Below, piece after piece: positions 18,255 through 26,329 of a stretch of DNA of 64,000 bases. Position numbers and translations under genes: made by a program. The first letter of the stretch is position 1. The number at the start of each line of letters is the position of its first letter. The stretch lies in assembly GCA_025800215.1 (NCBI GenBank), contig JAOXSC010000147.1:1-64000 (forward strand). Direction: 5' to 3'. Under the pieces are notes generated by a model. The model was not told the DNA's origin and did not search any database. It saw nothing but the letters and a program-made list of their open reading frames with translations. This DNA comes from Marinibacterium sp. Lineage in GTDB: Bacteria; Pseudomonadota; Alphaproteobacteria; Rhodobacterales; Rhodobacteraceae.

Positions 18255-18569
18255 CTACATCTGGATGATCTCGGCCACTTCGACCGATCCGGTGCCATCG
18301 CGCACCATGGGGCAGCCTTTTGCCATCTCGCAGGCGGCCTGCTGGTCAGCGGCTTCGACGATGGTCAGGCCTGACACCGGGTTGGCACCGCCATCATCGG
18401 TGATGCCATCCGCAGAGACGGTTTTCGACAGTCCCGCCGGTCCGCCGCCGTCCAGAACCGCGTCACCCATTTCGGCAAACCAGGCGCCCCATGCGGCCAT
18501 CGCGGCCTCTTGCGCGGCGGGGCTTTCGGGGGTCGAGCCCCCGTGAAACACATACATGAACCTTGGCAT
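18255..18569 (-). CDS. YCII-related domain protein
   Basis: A 104-residue protein with the dimeric alpha/beta-barrel YCII fold: MPRFMYVFHGG at the start, a helix with AAMAAWGAWFAEMGDAVLDGGGPAG, and the SGLTIVEAADQQAACEMAKGCP segment. A GGAGAG ribosome-binding site precedes the ATG. The family is probably enzymatic, but its substrates are mostly unknown. It is third in a minus-strand row after an ArsR regulator and an AHSA1/SRPBCC protein, a combination often seen together in bacteria. Confidence 0.88.
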   Translation of the reverse strand: MPRFMYVFHGGSTPESPAAQEAAMAAWGAWFAEMGDAVLDGGGPAGLSKTVSADGITDDGGANPVSGLTIVEAADQQAACEMAKGCPMVRDGTGSVEVAEIIQM

Positions 18570-18613
18570 TGTCCGTCTCTCCGATCTGGTTGTGGAACAG
18601 GGGAAGGGATCGT

Positions 18614-19045
18614 TCAGGCAAAAAGCGCCTGCAGTTTGCGCAGCGACGATGTCCAGCCGGTTTCGTGATTGGCGGCCGTGTCATCATCGGGCAGGTCTGC
18701 ATGGGTCAGGGTAAAGTCGGTGCCGCCGGATTGGGCAGGCACCAGCCGCATGGTCACATGGCTTTCGACGCCGCGCCGGTCCTGTTCGTCATGCCAGGCC
18801 CAGGTAAAGCCCACCGAATGCGGCGGATCCACATGGGTGACCTGCCCCGACACCTTGTAGCGGTCCCCGTCGCTGTTCATCATCACCGAATACCAAGGGC
18901 CCAGACGGTCAAAGCGCAGGTCATGTTCGGGCAGGGACATGGATTCGGGGCCCCACCAGGTCAGCAGATGATCGCTGCGGGTGATGGCGGCAAAGACCTT
19001 GTCGGGCGGGGCATTGAAATGGCGGGTCAGCGTCAGGGTTGTCAT
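18614..19045 (-). CDS. SRPBCC (AHSA1-like) domain protein
   Basis: A 143-residue START-like ligand-binding protein. The opening LTRHFNAPPDKVFAAITRSDHLLTWWGPESM and the later GGTDFTLTHADLPDDDTAANHETGWTSSLRKLQALF are the standard AHSA1 signatures. It begins 4 bp inside the stop of the ArsR gene (ATGA overlap), so the two are translationally coupled. The ligand is unknown; in such pairs the ArsR protein is usually the transcriptional sensor for the operon. Confidence 0.92.
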   Translation of the reverse strand: MTTLTLTRHFNAPPDKVFAAITRSDHLLTWWGPESMSLPEHDLRFDRLGPWYSVMMNSDGDRYKVSGQVTHVDPPHSVGFTWAWHDEQDRRGVESHVTMRLVPAQSGGTDFTLTHADLPDDDTAANHETGWTSSLRKLQALFA

Positions 19046-19380
19046 GGCGTGCTGTCCTTTTCATCCAGCAGGGCCGCCAGCCGGTCGAGGCTGGGTGCCC
19101 AGAAGGCTTCATGCCCCCCGATCCAGCGGCTGAGCTGGCCGACCGCCTGCGGGTTCACCGCATAGATCCGTCGCGGGCCATCCACCGTCTGGGTCACCAG
19201 ACCTGCGTTGCGCAGAACCTTGAGGTGGCGCGACACCGCAGGGGCGGAAATCTCGGCCACATCCTGCAGGGCCCCGGCGCTTTGGGCGCCCTGGGTCAGC
19301 AGGCGTTCGGTGATGGCAAAGCGCACCGGGTCACCCAGGGCGGCAAAGAGGGCGGGCAGGGGGGATTCGTGTTTCTGCAT
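19042..19380 (-). CDS. ArsR-family HTH regulator (SRPBCC-associated type)
   Basis: A 112-residue winged-HTH protein: FAALGDPVRFAITERLLTQGAQSAGAL, then the recognition region ISAPAVSRHLKVLRNAGLVTQTVDGPRRIYAVN, then a C-terminal helix with WIGGHEAFWAPSLDRLAALLDE. No metal-binding Cys cluster of the arsenic type (CVC) is present, which fits the group that travels with AHSA1 proteins. I start at the ATG at 19380; a TTG at 19419 would extend it by 13 residues but would place the palindromic operator inside the gene. Confidence 0.9.
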   Translation of the reverse strand: MQKHESPLPALFAALGDPVRFAITERLLTQGAQSAGALQDVAEISAPAVSRHLKVLRNAGLVTQTVDGPRRIYAVNPQAVGQLSRWIGGHEAFWAPSLDRLAALLDEKDSTP

Positions 19381-19382
19381 TT

Positions 19383-19404
19383 CGTTAATTAACGTATCGG
19401 TTAA
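19383..19404. promoter_or_regulatory. Palindromic operator cluster for the ArsR regulator
   Basis: CGTTAATTAACG (19383-19394) is a perfect 12-bp palindrome. TTAAC-N6-GTTAA (19389-19404) forms a second, overlapping inverted repeat. It stands immediately upstream of the ArsR start and about 100 bp from the divergent arsC, which fits autoregulation. Confidence 0.6.
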
Positions 19405-19499
19405 ATTGAGGTCCGGCAAGCCCCCGGCCGCACATGTGCTTTTGTCGAATCCCGATCTCGGCTAGGCAGCTGTCACAGGATCAACGCCGGAGACCGAGC

Positions 19500-19925
19500 A
19501 TGAACATCGTCATTCATCACAACCCCGCCTGCGGGACATCGCGCAATGTGGTGCGGATCGTGCGGGATGCGGGCTATGCGCCCGAGGTGATCGAATACCT
19601 CGACACCGGCTGGACCCGCCCGCAATTGCTGGCCCTGTTTGCCGCCGCCGATCTGACCCCGCGCGCTGCGCTGCGCACGACCAAATCCCCCGCCGAAGAG
19701 CTGGGCCTGCTGGACCCCGATGTGTCCGATGACGCCCTGCTGGATGCGATGATCGAACACCCGGTGCTGGTGAACCGCCCCATCGTGGCCTGCGCAAAAG
19801 GGGTCAAGCTGTGCCGCCCGTCGGGCGAGGTGCTTGATCTGCTCGAAACCTGGCCGACGGCGCCGTATGAAAAGGAAAACGGGCAGCTGCTGATTGATGC
19901 AGATGGCAACCGCCTTGCCGAATGA
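19500..19925 (+). CDS. arsC: Arsenate reductase (glutaredoxin-coupled, ArsC family)
   Basis: A 141-residue thioredoxin-fold protein with the catalytic loop HHNPACGTSRN (Cys11) and the family motifs VIEYLDTGWTRPQL, RTTKSPAEEL, and HPVLVNRPIVACAKGVKLCRPSGEVLDLL, where conserved arginines bind the oxyanion. It reduces arsenate to arsenite with glutathione/glutaredoxin. The start ATG at 19500 fits the conserved N-terminus. No arsenite exporter gene is nearby, so it may act alone, or it may be a YffB/ArsC-like protein with another role. It is divergent from the ArsR gene. Confidence 0.88.
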   Translation: MNIVIHHNPACGTSRNVVRIVRDAGYAPEVIEYLDTGWTRPQLLALFAAADLTPRAALRTTKSPAEELGLLDPDVSDDALLDAMIEHPVLVNRPIVACAKGVKLCRPSGEVLDLLETWPTAPYEKENGQLLIDADGNRLAE

Positions 19926-20352
19926 CCCGACCGACTACGACCGCATTGATGCGGATGGGTTTGGCCGGTCTCTGCGCGGGATCGGCCTGAACCTGCTGGT
20001 GCGCGACGTGGGGGCGAGCTGCGATTTTCTGATCGCGGTCTTCGGCATGACGGCGCATCAGCCCACGGCGGATTTTGCCATTCTGCGCTATGGCGATCAG
20101 GTGTTTCAGATCCATAGCGACGGAACCTATCACGCCAACCCGCTGCTGGGGCTCTTGCCCGATGCCCCGCCGCGCGGTGCGGGGATCGAGATCCGGCTTT
20201 ACGACAGCGACCCCGACGCGGCGGTGGCGCGGGCCGGGGCGGTGCCGCAAGCCACGGTGTTGCAGGCCCCGACCGACAAGCCCCACGGCCTGCGCGAAGC
20301 CTATATCCTGGATGGCGACGGCTATGCCTGGGTGCCGTCACGCCCCCGATAG
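19903..20352 (+). CDS. Glyoxalase/VOC-fold protein
   Basis: A 149-residue protein with vicinal-oxygen-chelate features: IGLNLLVRDVGASCDFLIAVFGMTAHQPTADFAILRYGDQVFQIHSDGTY in the first half and GAGIEIRLYDSDPDAAVARA ... GLREAYILDGDGYAWVPS in the second. The start is within the end of arsC (23-bp overlap), so the two are probably co-transcribed. Its 3' end overlaps the convergent GlxA-type regulator by 15 bp. The substrate is unknown; similar proteins bind metals or act in resistance. Confidence 0.82.
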   Translation: MATALPNDPTDYDRIDADGFGRSLRGIGLNLLVRDVGASCDFLIAVFGMTAHQPTADFAILRYGDQVFQIHSDGTYHANPLLGLLPDAPPRGAGIEIRLYDSDPDAAVARAGAVPQATVLQAPTDKPHGLREAYILDGDGYAWVPSRPR

Positions 20353-21267
20353 CCCCGCGCGCAGGGCACGCGGCGCGGCGCCGAATTCGCGGCGAAAGGC
20401 ACGGGTAAAGCTGCTGGCATCGCCATAGCCGCTGCGCAGGGCAATTTCGGACACCGGCAGTTCGGTTTCGGTGACCAGCTTGCGCGCATGTGCCAGCCGC
20501 AGCCGTTGATAGACCCGGCGCGGGGCGGCGCCCAGATCCCGCTGCATGCGTTGCTCGAGCCATTTTTGCGGGCGCCCCGCGCGGCGGGCAATCTCGGCGA
20601 TGCTGAGCGGATGTTCCAGATTGCCCCGCATCAGCGCCAGCGCCCGCGTCACCGGCGCGCTGCGCGATGCGACCTGATCCTGACCGGGGCTCACAAAAAG
20701 CTGCGCCACATCCAGCGCCAGCGCCTGACCATGGGCGTCGGCCAGAAGATGCAGCACCAGATCAAACGCGGTCATCGCACCCGAACAGGTGATGCGCCGC
20801 CCGTCGATGACAAAGCGGGCGCGCTGGGCGTCGATCTCGGGGAAGCGCTCGGCAAAGCGGTCGAACTCATCCCAGTGGATGGTGGCGCGGTGCCCGTCCA
20901 GCAACCCCGCCGCCGCCATCAGCCAGGCCCCGGTATCAAGCCCGGCCATCACCGCAAAGCGCCGTGCCGCCATCCGCAGCGCAGGCCCCGCCAGGTGGCG
21001 TTCATAGTCATAGGACGGGATCAGCGCCAGCAGATCGCCGCCCGCATCGGCCAGCGCGGCGTCGGCCTGCAGCGTCAGCCCGCTTGAGGATGTGATGGGG
21101 TCTCCGTTCAGGCTCAGGATCTGCCAGTGATAGCTGTCGCGCCCCAGAAACCGGTTGGCCGCGCGCAGCGGTTCCAGCAGATTGGCCAGGCAGTGATTGG
21201 AAAACCCGTCAAACAGCAGCACCCCGATCTGCTGCGTTGCGGCGTTTGATTTGGACCAGACTGGCAT
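20338..21267 (-). CDS. GlxA-family AraC-type regulator (GbdR/CdhR-like)
   Basis: A 309-residue regulator with an N-terminal DJ-1/PfpI-like sensor domain (IGVLLFDGFSNHCLANLLEPLRAAN ... GLDTGAWLMAAAGLLDGHRATIHWDE, residues about 13-190) and a C-terminal AraC HTH (about 210-300, ending DASSFTRAFRREFGAAPRALR). The DTGA segment in place of a nucleophilic cysteine elbow is characteristic of the GbdR/CdhR/ArgR branch, whose members sense betaine, carnitine or arginine. It is divergent from the acyl-CoA dehydrogenase gene of the carnitine-type module and is the likely regulator of that operon. Confidence 0.88.
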   Translation of the reverse strand: MPVWSKSNAATQQIGVLLFDGFSNHCLANLLEPLRAANRFLGRDSYHWQILSLNGDPITSSSGLTLQADAALADAGGDLLALIPSYDYERHLAGPALRMAARRFAVMAGLDTGAWLMAAAGLLDGHRATIHWDEFDRFAERFPEIDAQRARFVIDGRRITCSGAMTAFDLVLHLLADAHGQALALDVAQLFVSPGQDQVASRSAPVTRALALMRGNLEHPLSIAEIARRAGRPQKWLEQRMQRDLGAAPRRVYQRLRLAHARKLVTETELPVSEIALRSGYGDASSFTRAFRREFGAAPRALRAGLSGA

Positions 21268-21345
21268 GATTTCGATCTAATCGCGCATGATGACGCAGCG
21301 CAAGCCCCGGCATCCTTGACCCAAGGGTGAGGGAAGGGGCCTGCG

Positions 21346-22506
21346 ATGCAATACGGGTTGACCGAGCAAGACGAGATGATCGCCGCCACCGTGCGCAGCT
21401 TTGTCGAGCGCGAGATCTATCCGCACGAGGATCTCGTCGAACGCAGCGGCGCAGTGCCCGACGAGATCGCCGATGACATCCGCCGCAAGACGATCGAGCT
21501 GGGCTTTTATGCCTGCAATTTTCCCCAAAGCGTCGGCTGTGCGGGGCTGAGCCATCGCGAATTTGCGCTGGTCGAACGCGAGCTGGGGCGCGGATCCATG
21601 GCGCTGACGCATTTCTTTGGCCGGCCCCAGAACATCCTGATGGCCTGCACCGGCGATCAGATCGAGCGCTATCTGATGCCGGCGGTGCGCGGCGTGCGGA
21701 TGGATGCGCTGGCCATGACCGAGCCCGGCGCGGGGTCGGACATTCGCAGCATGAGTTGCACCGCGACACGCGACGGCGGCGACTGGGTGGTGAACGGGAC
21801 CAAGCATTTCATCTCGGGCGCCGAACATGCGGATTTTGTCATCGTCTTTGTCGCCACTGGCGAGGATCAGACGCCCAAAGGGCCGAAAAAGCGCATCACC
21901 TGTTTTCTGGTCGATCGCGGGCATCCGGGGTTCACGATCCGTGATGGCTATCGGTCGGTCAGTCATCGTGGCTATCACAACATGATCCTGGAATTTGACG
22001 ATTGTCGGCTGCCGGATGCTCAGGTGCTCGGGGCCGTGGATGGCGGGTTCGAGGTGATGAACAGCTGGCTTTATGCCACGCGCCTGACGGTGGCGGCGAT
22101 GTCGGTGGGGCGGGCGCGACGGGTGTTTGACTATGCCTTGGACTATGCGGCCACGCGCACCCAGTTCGGCCAGCCCATCGGCCGGTTTCAGGGCGTGTCG
22201 TTCCAGATTGCCGACATGATCACCGAAATTGACGCCGCCGATCTGCTGACGCTGGCGGCGGCGGATCGGTTGGACCGGGGGCTGCCTGCCGAACGCGAGA
22301 TTGCGTCGGCCAAGCTTTACGCAAGCGAGGTGCTGGCACGCGTCACCGATGCGGCCCTGCAGATCCATGGCGGGATGGGGCTGATGGAGGACTACCCGCT
22401 CGAGCGGTTCTGGCGCGACGCGCGGGTCGAGCGGATCTGGGATGGCACGAGCGAAATCCAGCGCCACATCATTTCGCGCGCGCTGCTGCGGGCGCTCGGC
22501 GCATGA
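21346..22506 (+). CDS. Acyl-CoA dehydrogenase (probable betainyl-CoA dehydrogenase)
   Basis: A 386-residue FAD enzyme of normal family length. Motifs include the FAD/substrate stretch ALAMTEPGAGSDIRSM, WVVNGTKHFISGA, RTQFGQPIGRFQ, and the C-terminal IHGGMGLMEDYPLERFWRDARVERIWDGTSEIQ, where the catalytic glutamate region lies (IWDGTSEI). It oxidises an acyl-CoA to the 2-enoyl-CoA. Its place next to a carnitinyl-CoA dehydratase and a GbdR/CdhR-type regulator suggests gamma-butyrobetainyl-CoA or crotonobetainyl-CoA as substrate; that is inference, since the protein itself is generic. Confidence 0.88.
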   Translation: MQYGLTEQDEMIAATVRSFVEREIYPHEDLVERSGAVPDEIADDIRRKTIELGFYACNFPQSVGCAGLSHREFALVERELGRGSMALTHFFGRPQNILMACTGDQIERYLMPAVRGVRMDALAMTEPGAGSDIRSMSCTATRDGGDWVVNGTKHFISGAEHADFVIVFVATGEDQTPKGPKKRITCFLVDRGHPGFTIRDGYRSVSHRGYHNMILEFDDCRLPDAQVLGAVDGGFEVMNSWLYATRLTVAAMSVGRARRVFDYALDYAATRTQFGQPIGRFQGVSFQIADMITEIDAADLLTLAAADRLDRGLPAEREIASAKLYASEVLARVTDAALQIHGGMGLMEDYPLERFWRDARVERIWDGTSEIQRHIISRALLRALGA

Positions 22507-22522
22507 GGAGGGGCCGGGATTT

Positions 22523-22545
22523 AGGTATTTTTGGCCACAAAGAAG
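22523..22545 (+). repeat. 23-bp dispersed repeat, copy 1
   Basis: AGGTATTTTT followed by GGCCACAAAGAAG stands in the short gap between the dehydrogenase and ligase genes. A second copy differing at one base lies inverted at 26286-26308, past the end of the module. Confidence 0.75.
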
Positions 22546-22549
22546 CCAC

Positions 22550-24565
22550 ATGAGCGCGCTGTCGCGATTGTTTGGCGCCAAGAGCCTGGCGGTGATCGGC
22601 GGCGGCGCCTGGGGGGCGGCGCTGATCCGTCAGGCGCGGGCGATGGGGTTTGCCGGGCCGATCTGGCCGGTGCATCCCCACCGGAGCGAGCTGGGCGGAG
22701 AGGCGGCCGTGGCGCGCATTGCCGATCTGCCGGGGGCGCCGGATGCGGCCTTTGTCGCGGTCAACCGCCATGCCACGGTCGAGGCCGTGCGCGCGCTGTC
22801 GGCCATGGGGGCGGGCGATGCAGTCTGCTTTGCATCGGGCTTTTCCGAAGCCGGGGCCGAAGATGCGGCGGGCGCCGATCTGCAGGCGGCGCTGGTTGCT
22901 GCGGCGGGAGAGATGCCATTGCTGGGGCCCAATTGCTATGGGTTCGTCAACGCGCTGGACCGGGTTGCGGTCTGGCCGGATCAGCACGGGATGCAACCGG
23001 TGGCGCGCGGTGTGGCGATCCTGACGCAATCATCGAATATCGCGATCAACCTGACGATGCAGCGGCGGGCCTTGCCCATTGCCATGACGGTGGCCTGTGG
23101 CAATCAGGCGGTGCTGGGGCAGGCCGATCTGGCGATGGCACTGCTTGATGATCCCCGGATCACGGCCATCGGGCTGCATGTCGAGGGGTTTGGTGATCTG
23201 CGCGCCTGGGAGGCGCTGGCCGCGCGGGCACGGGTGCGGGGGGTGCCCTTGGTTGCGCTCAAGGTCGGGCGGTCCGAGCAGGCGCAGGCGGCGGCGGTGT
23301 CGCATACCGCGTCGCTTGCCGGGGGGGATGCCGGGGCGGGGGCGCTGCTGGCGCGGCTGGGGATCCTGCGGGCCGATGATCTGCCGGTCTTTGTCGAGCT
23401 GCTCAAGCTCATGCATCTGCGCGGGCGTCTGGGGACGCCGCGCATCGCGTCGATCAGCTGTTCGGGGGGCGAGGCCAGCCTGGTTGCCGACATGGCGCTG
23501 CAGCGCCGGCTGGCGCTGCCGGCGCTTGCGCCTGCACAGCATGATGACCTGCGCGCCGTGCTGGGCCCGATGGTGGCGCTGGCCAATCCGCTGGATTACC
23601 ACACCTATATCTGGCGCGATGCCGATGCCATGGCGCGGGCCTGGGCGGCGATGACCCGCGACGATCTGGGCATGACCCTGTCGGTGGTGGACTACCCCCA
23701 TACCGATCCGCAGGACTGGACCTTTGCCACCCGCGCCGCGCTGCAGGTGGTGGCGTTGACGGGGCGGGCCTTTGGCGTGGTGGCGTCCATGCCCGAACTG
23801 ATGCCGCCCGATGTGGCGCAGGAGCTGATGGCGGGAGGTGTCGTGCCCTTTTGCGGGCTGGCCGAAGCGCTTGATGCCATTCGCATCGCCAGCCAGCCCA
23901 TGCCCGAGCCGGCCGCGCCGTTGTGGCTGGCCCCTGCGCCAAAGGGGGTGCACCTGCTGGACGAAGCCCGCGCCAAGGCCGCGCTGGCCGCAACTGGCGT
24001 CGACGTGCCTGCGCTGTGCGTAGCTGACGATGTGGCCGCCGCCCAGGCCTGGGCTGTGGGGCGCGACGGGCCCTTTGCGGTCAAGGGGATGGGGGCGGCG
24101 CATAAATCCGAAGCAGGGCTGGTGCGGCTGAACGTGGCGCATGCGGATCTGGGCGGGGTCATCTCCGATCTTGGGCCCCCGGTGCTGATCGAAGAGATGA
24201 TCACCGGTGGCCTGGCCGAGCTCTTGATCGGGGTGGTGCGCGACCCGGCCCATGGCTTTGTGCTGACGCTGGCGGCGGGCGGCGTGCAGACCGAGATCTT
24301 GCAGGACAGCGTGTCGCTGTTGCTGCCGGCCAGCGATGCATCGGTCAGCGCGGCCCTGGATGGGCTGCGCATCGCACCGCTGCTGCGCGGCTATCGCGGC
24401 CAGCCCCCGGCGGACCGCGCCGCCATCCTGCGGACCGTGCGGGCGCTGTCCACCTATCTGCACGACCACGCAGGCCAGATCGACGAGATCGAGATCAACC
24501 CGCTGATCTGCACGCCCGCCCGGGCGGTTGCCGCAGATGCGCTGATCCGAAAGGGAGACCCATGA
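22550..24565 (+). CDS. ADP-forming acyl-CoA ligase (acetate-CoA ligase family), single-chain
   Basis: A 671-residue fused alpha-beta enzyme of the NDP-forming acyl-CoA synthetase family. The N-terminal CoA-binding Rossmann domain starts SLAVIGGGAWGAALIRQAR; the succinyl-CoA-ligase-like domain has GPNCYGFVN, VAILTQSSNIAINL and AAAVSHTASLAGGD with the phosphorylated His in SHTAS; the ATP-grasp part has FAVKGMGAAHKSEAGLVRLNV and VLIEEMI. It makes an acyl-CoA from the free acid and ATP, giving ADP. Next to caiD it probably activates carnitine or gamma-butyrobetaine in place of an AMP-forming CaiC. The ATG at 22550 follows the repeat directly, and the 3' end overlaps caiD by 4 bp. Confidence 0.88.
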   Translation: MSALSRLFGAKSLAVIGGGAWGAALIRQARAMGFAGPIWPVHPHRSELGGEAAVARIADLPGAPDAAFVAVNRHATVEAVRALSAMGAGDAVCFASGFSEAGAEDAAGADLQAALVAAAGEMPLLGPNCYGFVNALDRVAVWPDQHGMQPVARGVAILTQSSNIAINLTMQRRALPIAMTVACGNQAVLGQADLAMALLDDPRITAIGLHVEGFGDLRAWEALAARARVRGVPLVALKVGRSEQAQAAAVSHTASLAGGDAGAGALLARLGILRADDLPVFVELLKLMHLRGRLGTPRIASISCSGGEASLVADMALQRRLALPALAPAQHDDLRAVLGPMVALANPLDYHTYIWRDADAMARAWAAMTRDDLGMTLSVVDYPHTDPQDWTFATRAALQVVALTGRAFGVVASMPELMPPDVAQELMAGGVVPFCGLAEALDAIRIASQPMPEPAAPLWLAPAPKGVHLLDEARAKAALAATGVDVPALCVADDVAAAQAWAVGRDGPFAVKGMGAAHKSEAGLVRLNVAHADLGGVISDLGPPVLIEEMITGGLAELLIGVVRDPAHGFVLTLAAGGVQTEILQDSVSLLLPASDASVSAALDGLRIAPLLRGYRGQPPADRAAILRTVRALSTYLHDHAGQIDEIEINPLICTPARAVAADALIRKGDP

Positions 24566-25344
24566 GCAACGTCATCAGAACCCGGCGCGAGGGCGCCATA
24601 TTCGAGCTGGTCCTGGACCGGCCCAAGGCCAATGCCATCGACCTGGCCACCAGCCGCGAGATGGGCCGCGCCTTTGCCGCCTTTCGCGACGATCCCGATC
24701 TGCGGGTGGCCATCGTCACCGGCGGGGGCGATCGGTTCTTCTGCCCCGGCTGGGATCTCAAGGCCGCCGCCGATGGCGACGCGGTGGATGGCGACTATGG
24801 CGTTGGCGGCTTCGGCGGGCTGCAAGAGCTGCGCGACCTCAACAAACCGGTGATCGCGGCGGTGAACGGCATCGCCTGTGGCGGTGGGCTGGAACTGGCG
24901 CTGAGCGCGGACATGATCCTTGCGGCTGACCATGCGCGCTTTGCGCTGCCTGAAATCCGGTCCGGCACGGTGGCGGATGCCGCCAGCGTCAAGCTGCCCA
25001 AACGCATCCCCTATCACATCGCGATGGAGCTGCTGCTGACCGGTCGGTGGTTCGACGCGCCCGAGGCCCATCGCTGGGGCCTCGTCAACGAAATCCTGCC
25101 CCCCGATCAACTGATGCCGCGCGCCTGGGATCTGGCGCGGCTGCTCGCCAGCGGCCCGCCTCTGGTCTATGCCGCGATCAAGGACATTGTGCGCGATGCC
25201 GAAGATGCCAAATTCCAGGACGCCATGAACCGCATCACCAAACGACAGCTGCGCAGCGTCGATCGCCTCTATGACAGTGAAGATCAGCTTGAAGGCGCCC
25301 GCGCCTTTGCCGAAAAGCGTGATCCGGTGTGGAAAGGGCGCTAG
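24562..25344 (+). CDS. caiD: Carnitinyl-CoA dehydratase
   Basis: A 260-residue crotonase-fold enzyme that interconverts carnitinyl-CoA and crotonobetainyl-CoA. Several segments match the CaiD proteins I know from enterobacteria: LDRPKANAID, FRDDPDLRVAIVTGGGDRFFCPGWDLKAAADGD, NKPVIAAVNGIACGGGLELALSAD, and above all the C-terminus AFAEKRDPVWKGR. The family oxyanion-hole residues are present. It overlaps the ligase gene by 4 bp (ATGA), so activation and hydration/dehydration are coupled. This gene anchors the interpretation of the whole module as carnitine/betaine metabolism. Confidence 0.9.
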   Translation: MSNVIRTRREGAIFELVLDRPKANAIDLATSREMGRAFAAFRDDPDLRVAIVTGGGDRFFCPGWDLKAAADGDAVDGDYGVGGFGGLQELRDLNKPVIAAVNGIACGGGLELALSADMILAADHARFALPEIRSGTVADAASVKLPKRIPYHIAMELLLTGRWFDAPEAHRWGLVNEILPPDQLMPRAWDLARLLASGPPLVYAAIKDIVRDAEDAKFQDAMNRITKRQLRSVDRLYDSEDQLEGARAFAEKRDPVWKGR

Positions 25345-25412
25345 CCCCAGCCTTTGCGCCTGCCTGCGCGGGATGCTAAGCCTCGGGGGCTGAACTGCTT
25401 TCGGGGGCCGAC

Positions 25413-26267
25413 ATGTCCAAGCATCTGCTGTCCTTTGGTCACGGGTTTTCCGCGCGCGCGCTGACGCCGCGCCTGCTGGATCGGGGCTGGCAGATCACCG
25501 GCACCACCCGCAGCGCCGACAAGGCCGCCGCGCTGGCCCGGACCGGCATCACGCCGGTGATCTGGCCGGGCTCGGGGATCGACCTTGATGGCGTCACCCA
25601 CCTGCTGATCTCGGCTGGACCCGATGCCGATGGTGATCCGGTGCTGCGGGCGCTCGGGGATGACATCGCCGCCCGCGCGGGTCAGTTCGCCTGGGTGGGA
25701 TACCTCTCGACCACCGGCGTCTACGGCGACCATCAGGGCGGATGGGTCGATGAAACCACGCCTCTGACCCCGTCCACCCGGCGCGGGCGCTGGCGGGTCA
25801 ATGCCGAAACCGCCTGGCAGGCGATCCCGGATCTGCCGCTGCATATCTTCCGGCTCGCCGGCATCTACGGGCCCGGCCGCGGCCCCTTTGCCAAGGTGCG
25901 CAAAGGCACCGCGCGCCGCATCATCAAGCCGGGGCAGGTGTTTTCGCGCATCCATGTGGACGACATCGCGCAGGTGCTCGACGCCTCGATCCAGCGCCCC
26001 AACGCGGGCGCGATCTACAACCTGTGCGATGATGACCCGGCGCCGCCGCAGGACGTGATCGCCCATGCCGCGCAGCTTCTGGGCCTGCCGCTGCCCCCCG
26101 AAGAGCCCTTCGACAGCGCCGACATGACCCCCATGGCGCGCAGCTTCTACGCCGAAAGCAAACGCGTGCGGAACGACCGCATCAAAACCGAACTGGGGGT
26201 CGACCTGCTCTATCCCGACTATCGCCGCGGGCTTGCCGCCCTGCTTGCCGAAGAACCGGGTGCCTGA
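25413..26267 (+). CDS. NAD-dependent epimerase/dehydratase-like SDR protein (YeeZ-type)
   Basis: A 284-residue protein with a degenerate N-terminal nucleotide-binding motif (LLSFGHGFSARALTPRLLDRGWQITGTTRS) and the extended-SDR features YLSTTGVYGDHQGGWVDETTP, FRLAGIYGPGRGPFAKV and FSRIHVDDIAQVL. The usual catalytic YxxxK is not obvious: the region after the STTGVYG strand reads RRGRWRVNAE. The family is annotated as epimerase-like with unknown substrate. It follows caiD after 68 bp and may be part of the same transcript, but the pathway link is not clear. Confidence 0.8.
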   Translation: MSKHLLSFGHGFSARALTPRLLDRGWQITGTTRSADKAAALARTGITPVIWPGSGIDLDGVTHLLISAGPDADGDPVLRALGDDIAARAGQFAWVGYLSTTGVYGDHQGGWVDETTPLTPSTRRGRWRVNAETAWQAIPDLPLHIFRLAGIYGPGRGPFAKVRKGTARRIIKPGQVFSRIHVDDIAQVLDASIQRPNAGAIYNLCDDDPAPPQDVIAHAAQLLGLPLPPEEPFDSADMTPMARSFYAESKRVRNDRIKTELGVDLLYPDYRRGLAALLAEEPGA

Positions 26268-26285
26268 GCCGAAGCGTCCTTTGCC

Positions 26286-26308
26286 CTTCTTTGTGGCGAA
26301 AAATACCT
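26286..26308 (-). repeat. 23-bp dispersed repeat, copy 2
   Basis: On the minus strand AGGTATTTTT is followed by CGCCACAAAGAAG, which is 22 of 23 bases identical to the copy at 22523-22545. It sits between two convergent genes. Confidence 0.75.
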
Positions 26309-26329
26309 CGGGGGTGAATGGCGCAGCCA

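Noticed and set aside
19042-19925. ArsR gene plus arsC read as an arsenic-resistance operon
   Set aside because: The genes are divergent, the ArsR protein lacks arsenic-binding cysteines and is coupled to an AHSA1 protein, and no arsenite exporter is present.
21346-25344. Acyl-CoA dehydrogenase and enoyl-CoA hydratase read as a normal fatty-acid beta-oxidation cluster
   Set aside because: The hydratase has the CaiD-specific C-terminus, no thiolase or 3-hydroxyacyl-CoA dehydrogenase is present, and the regulator is of the carnitine/betaine type.
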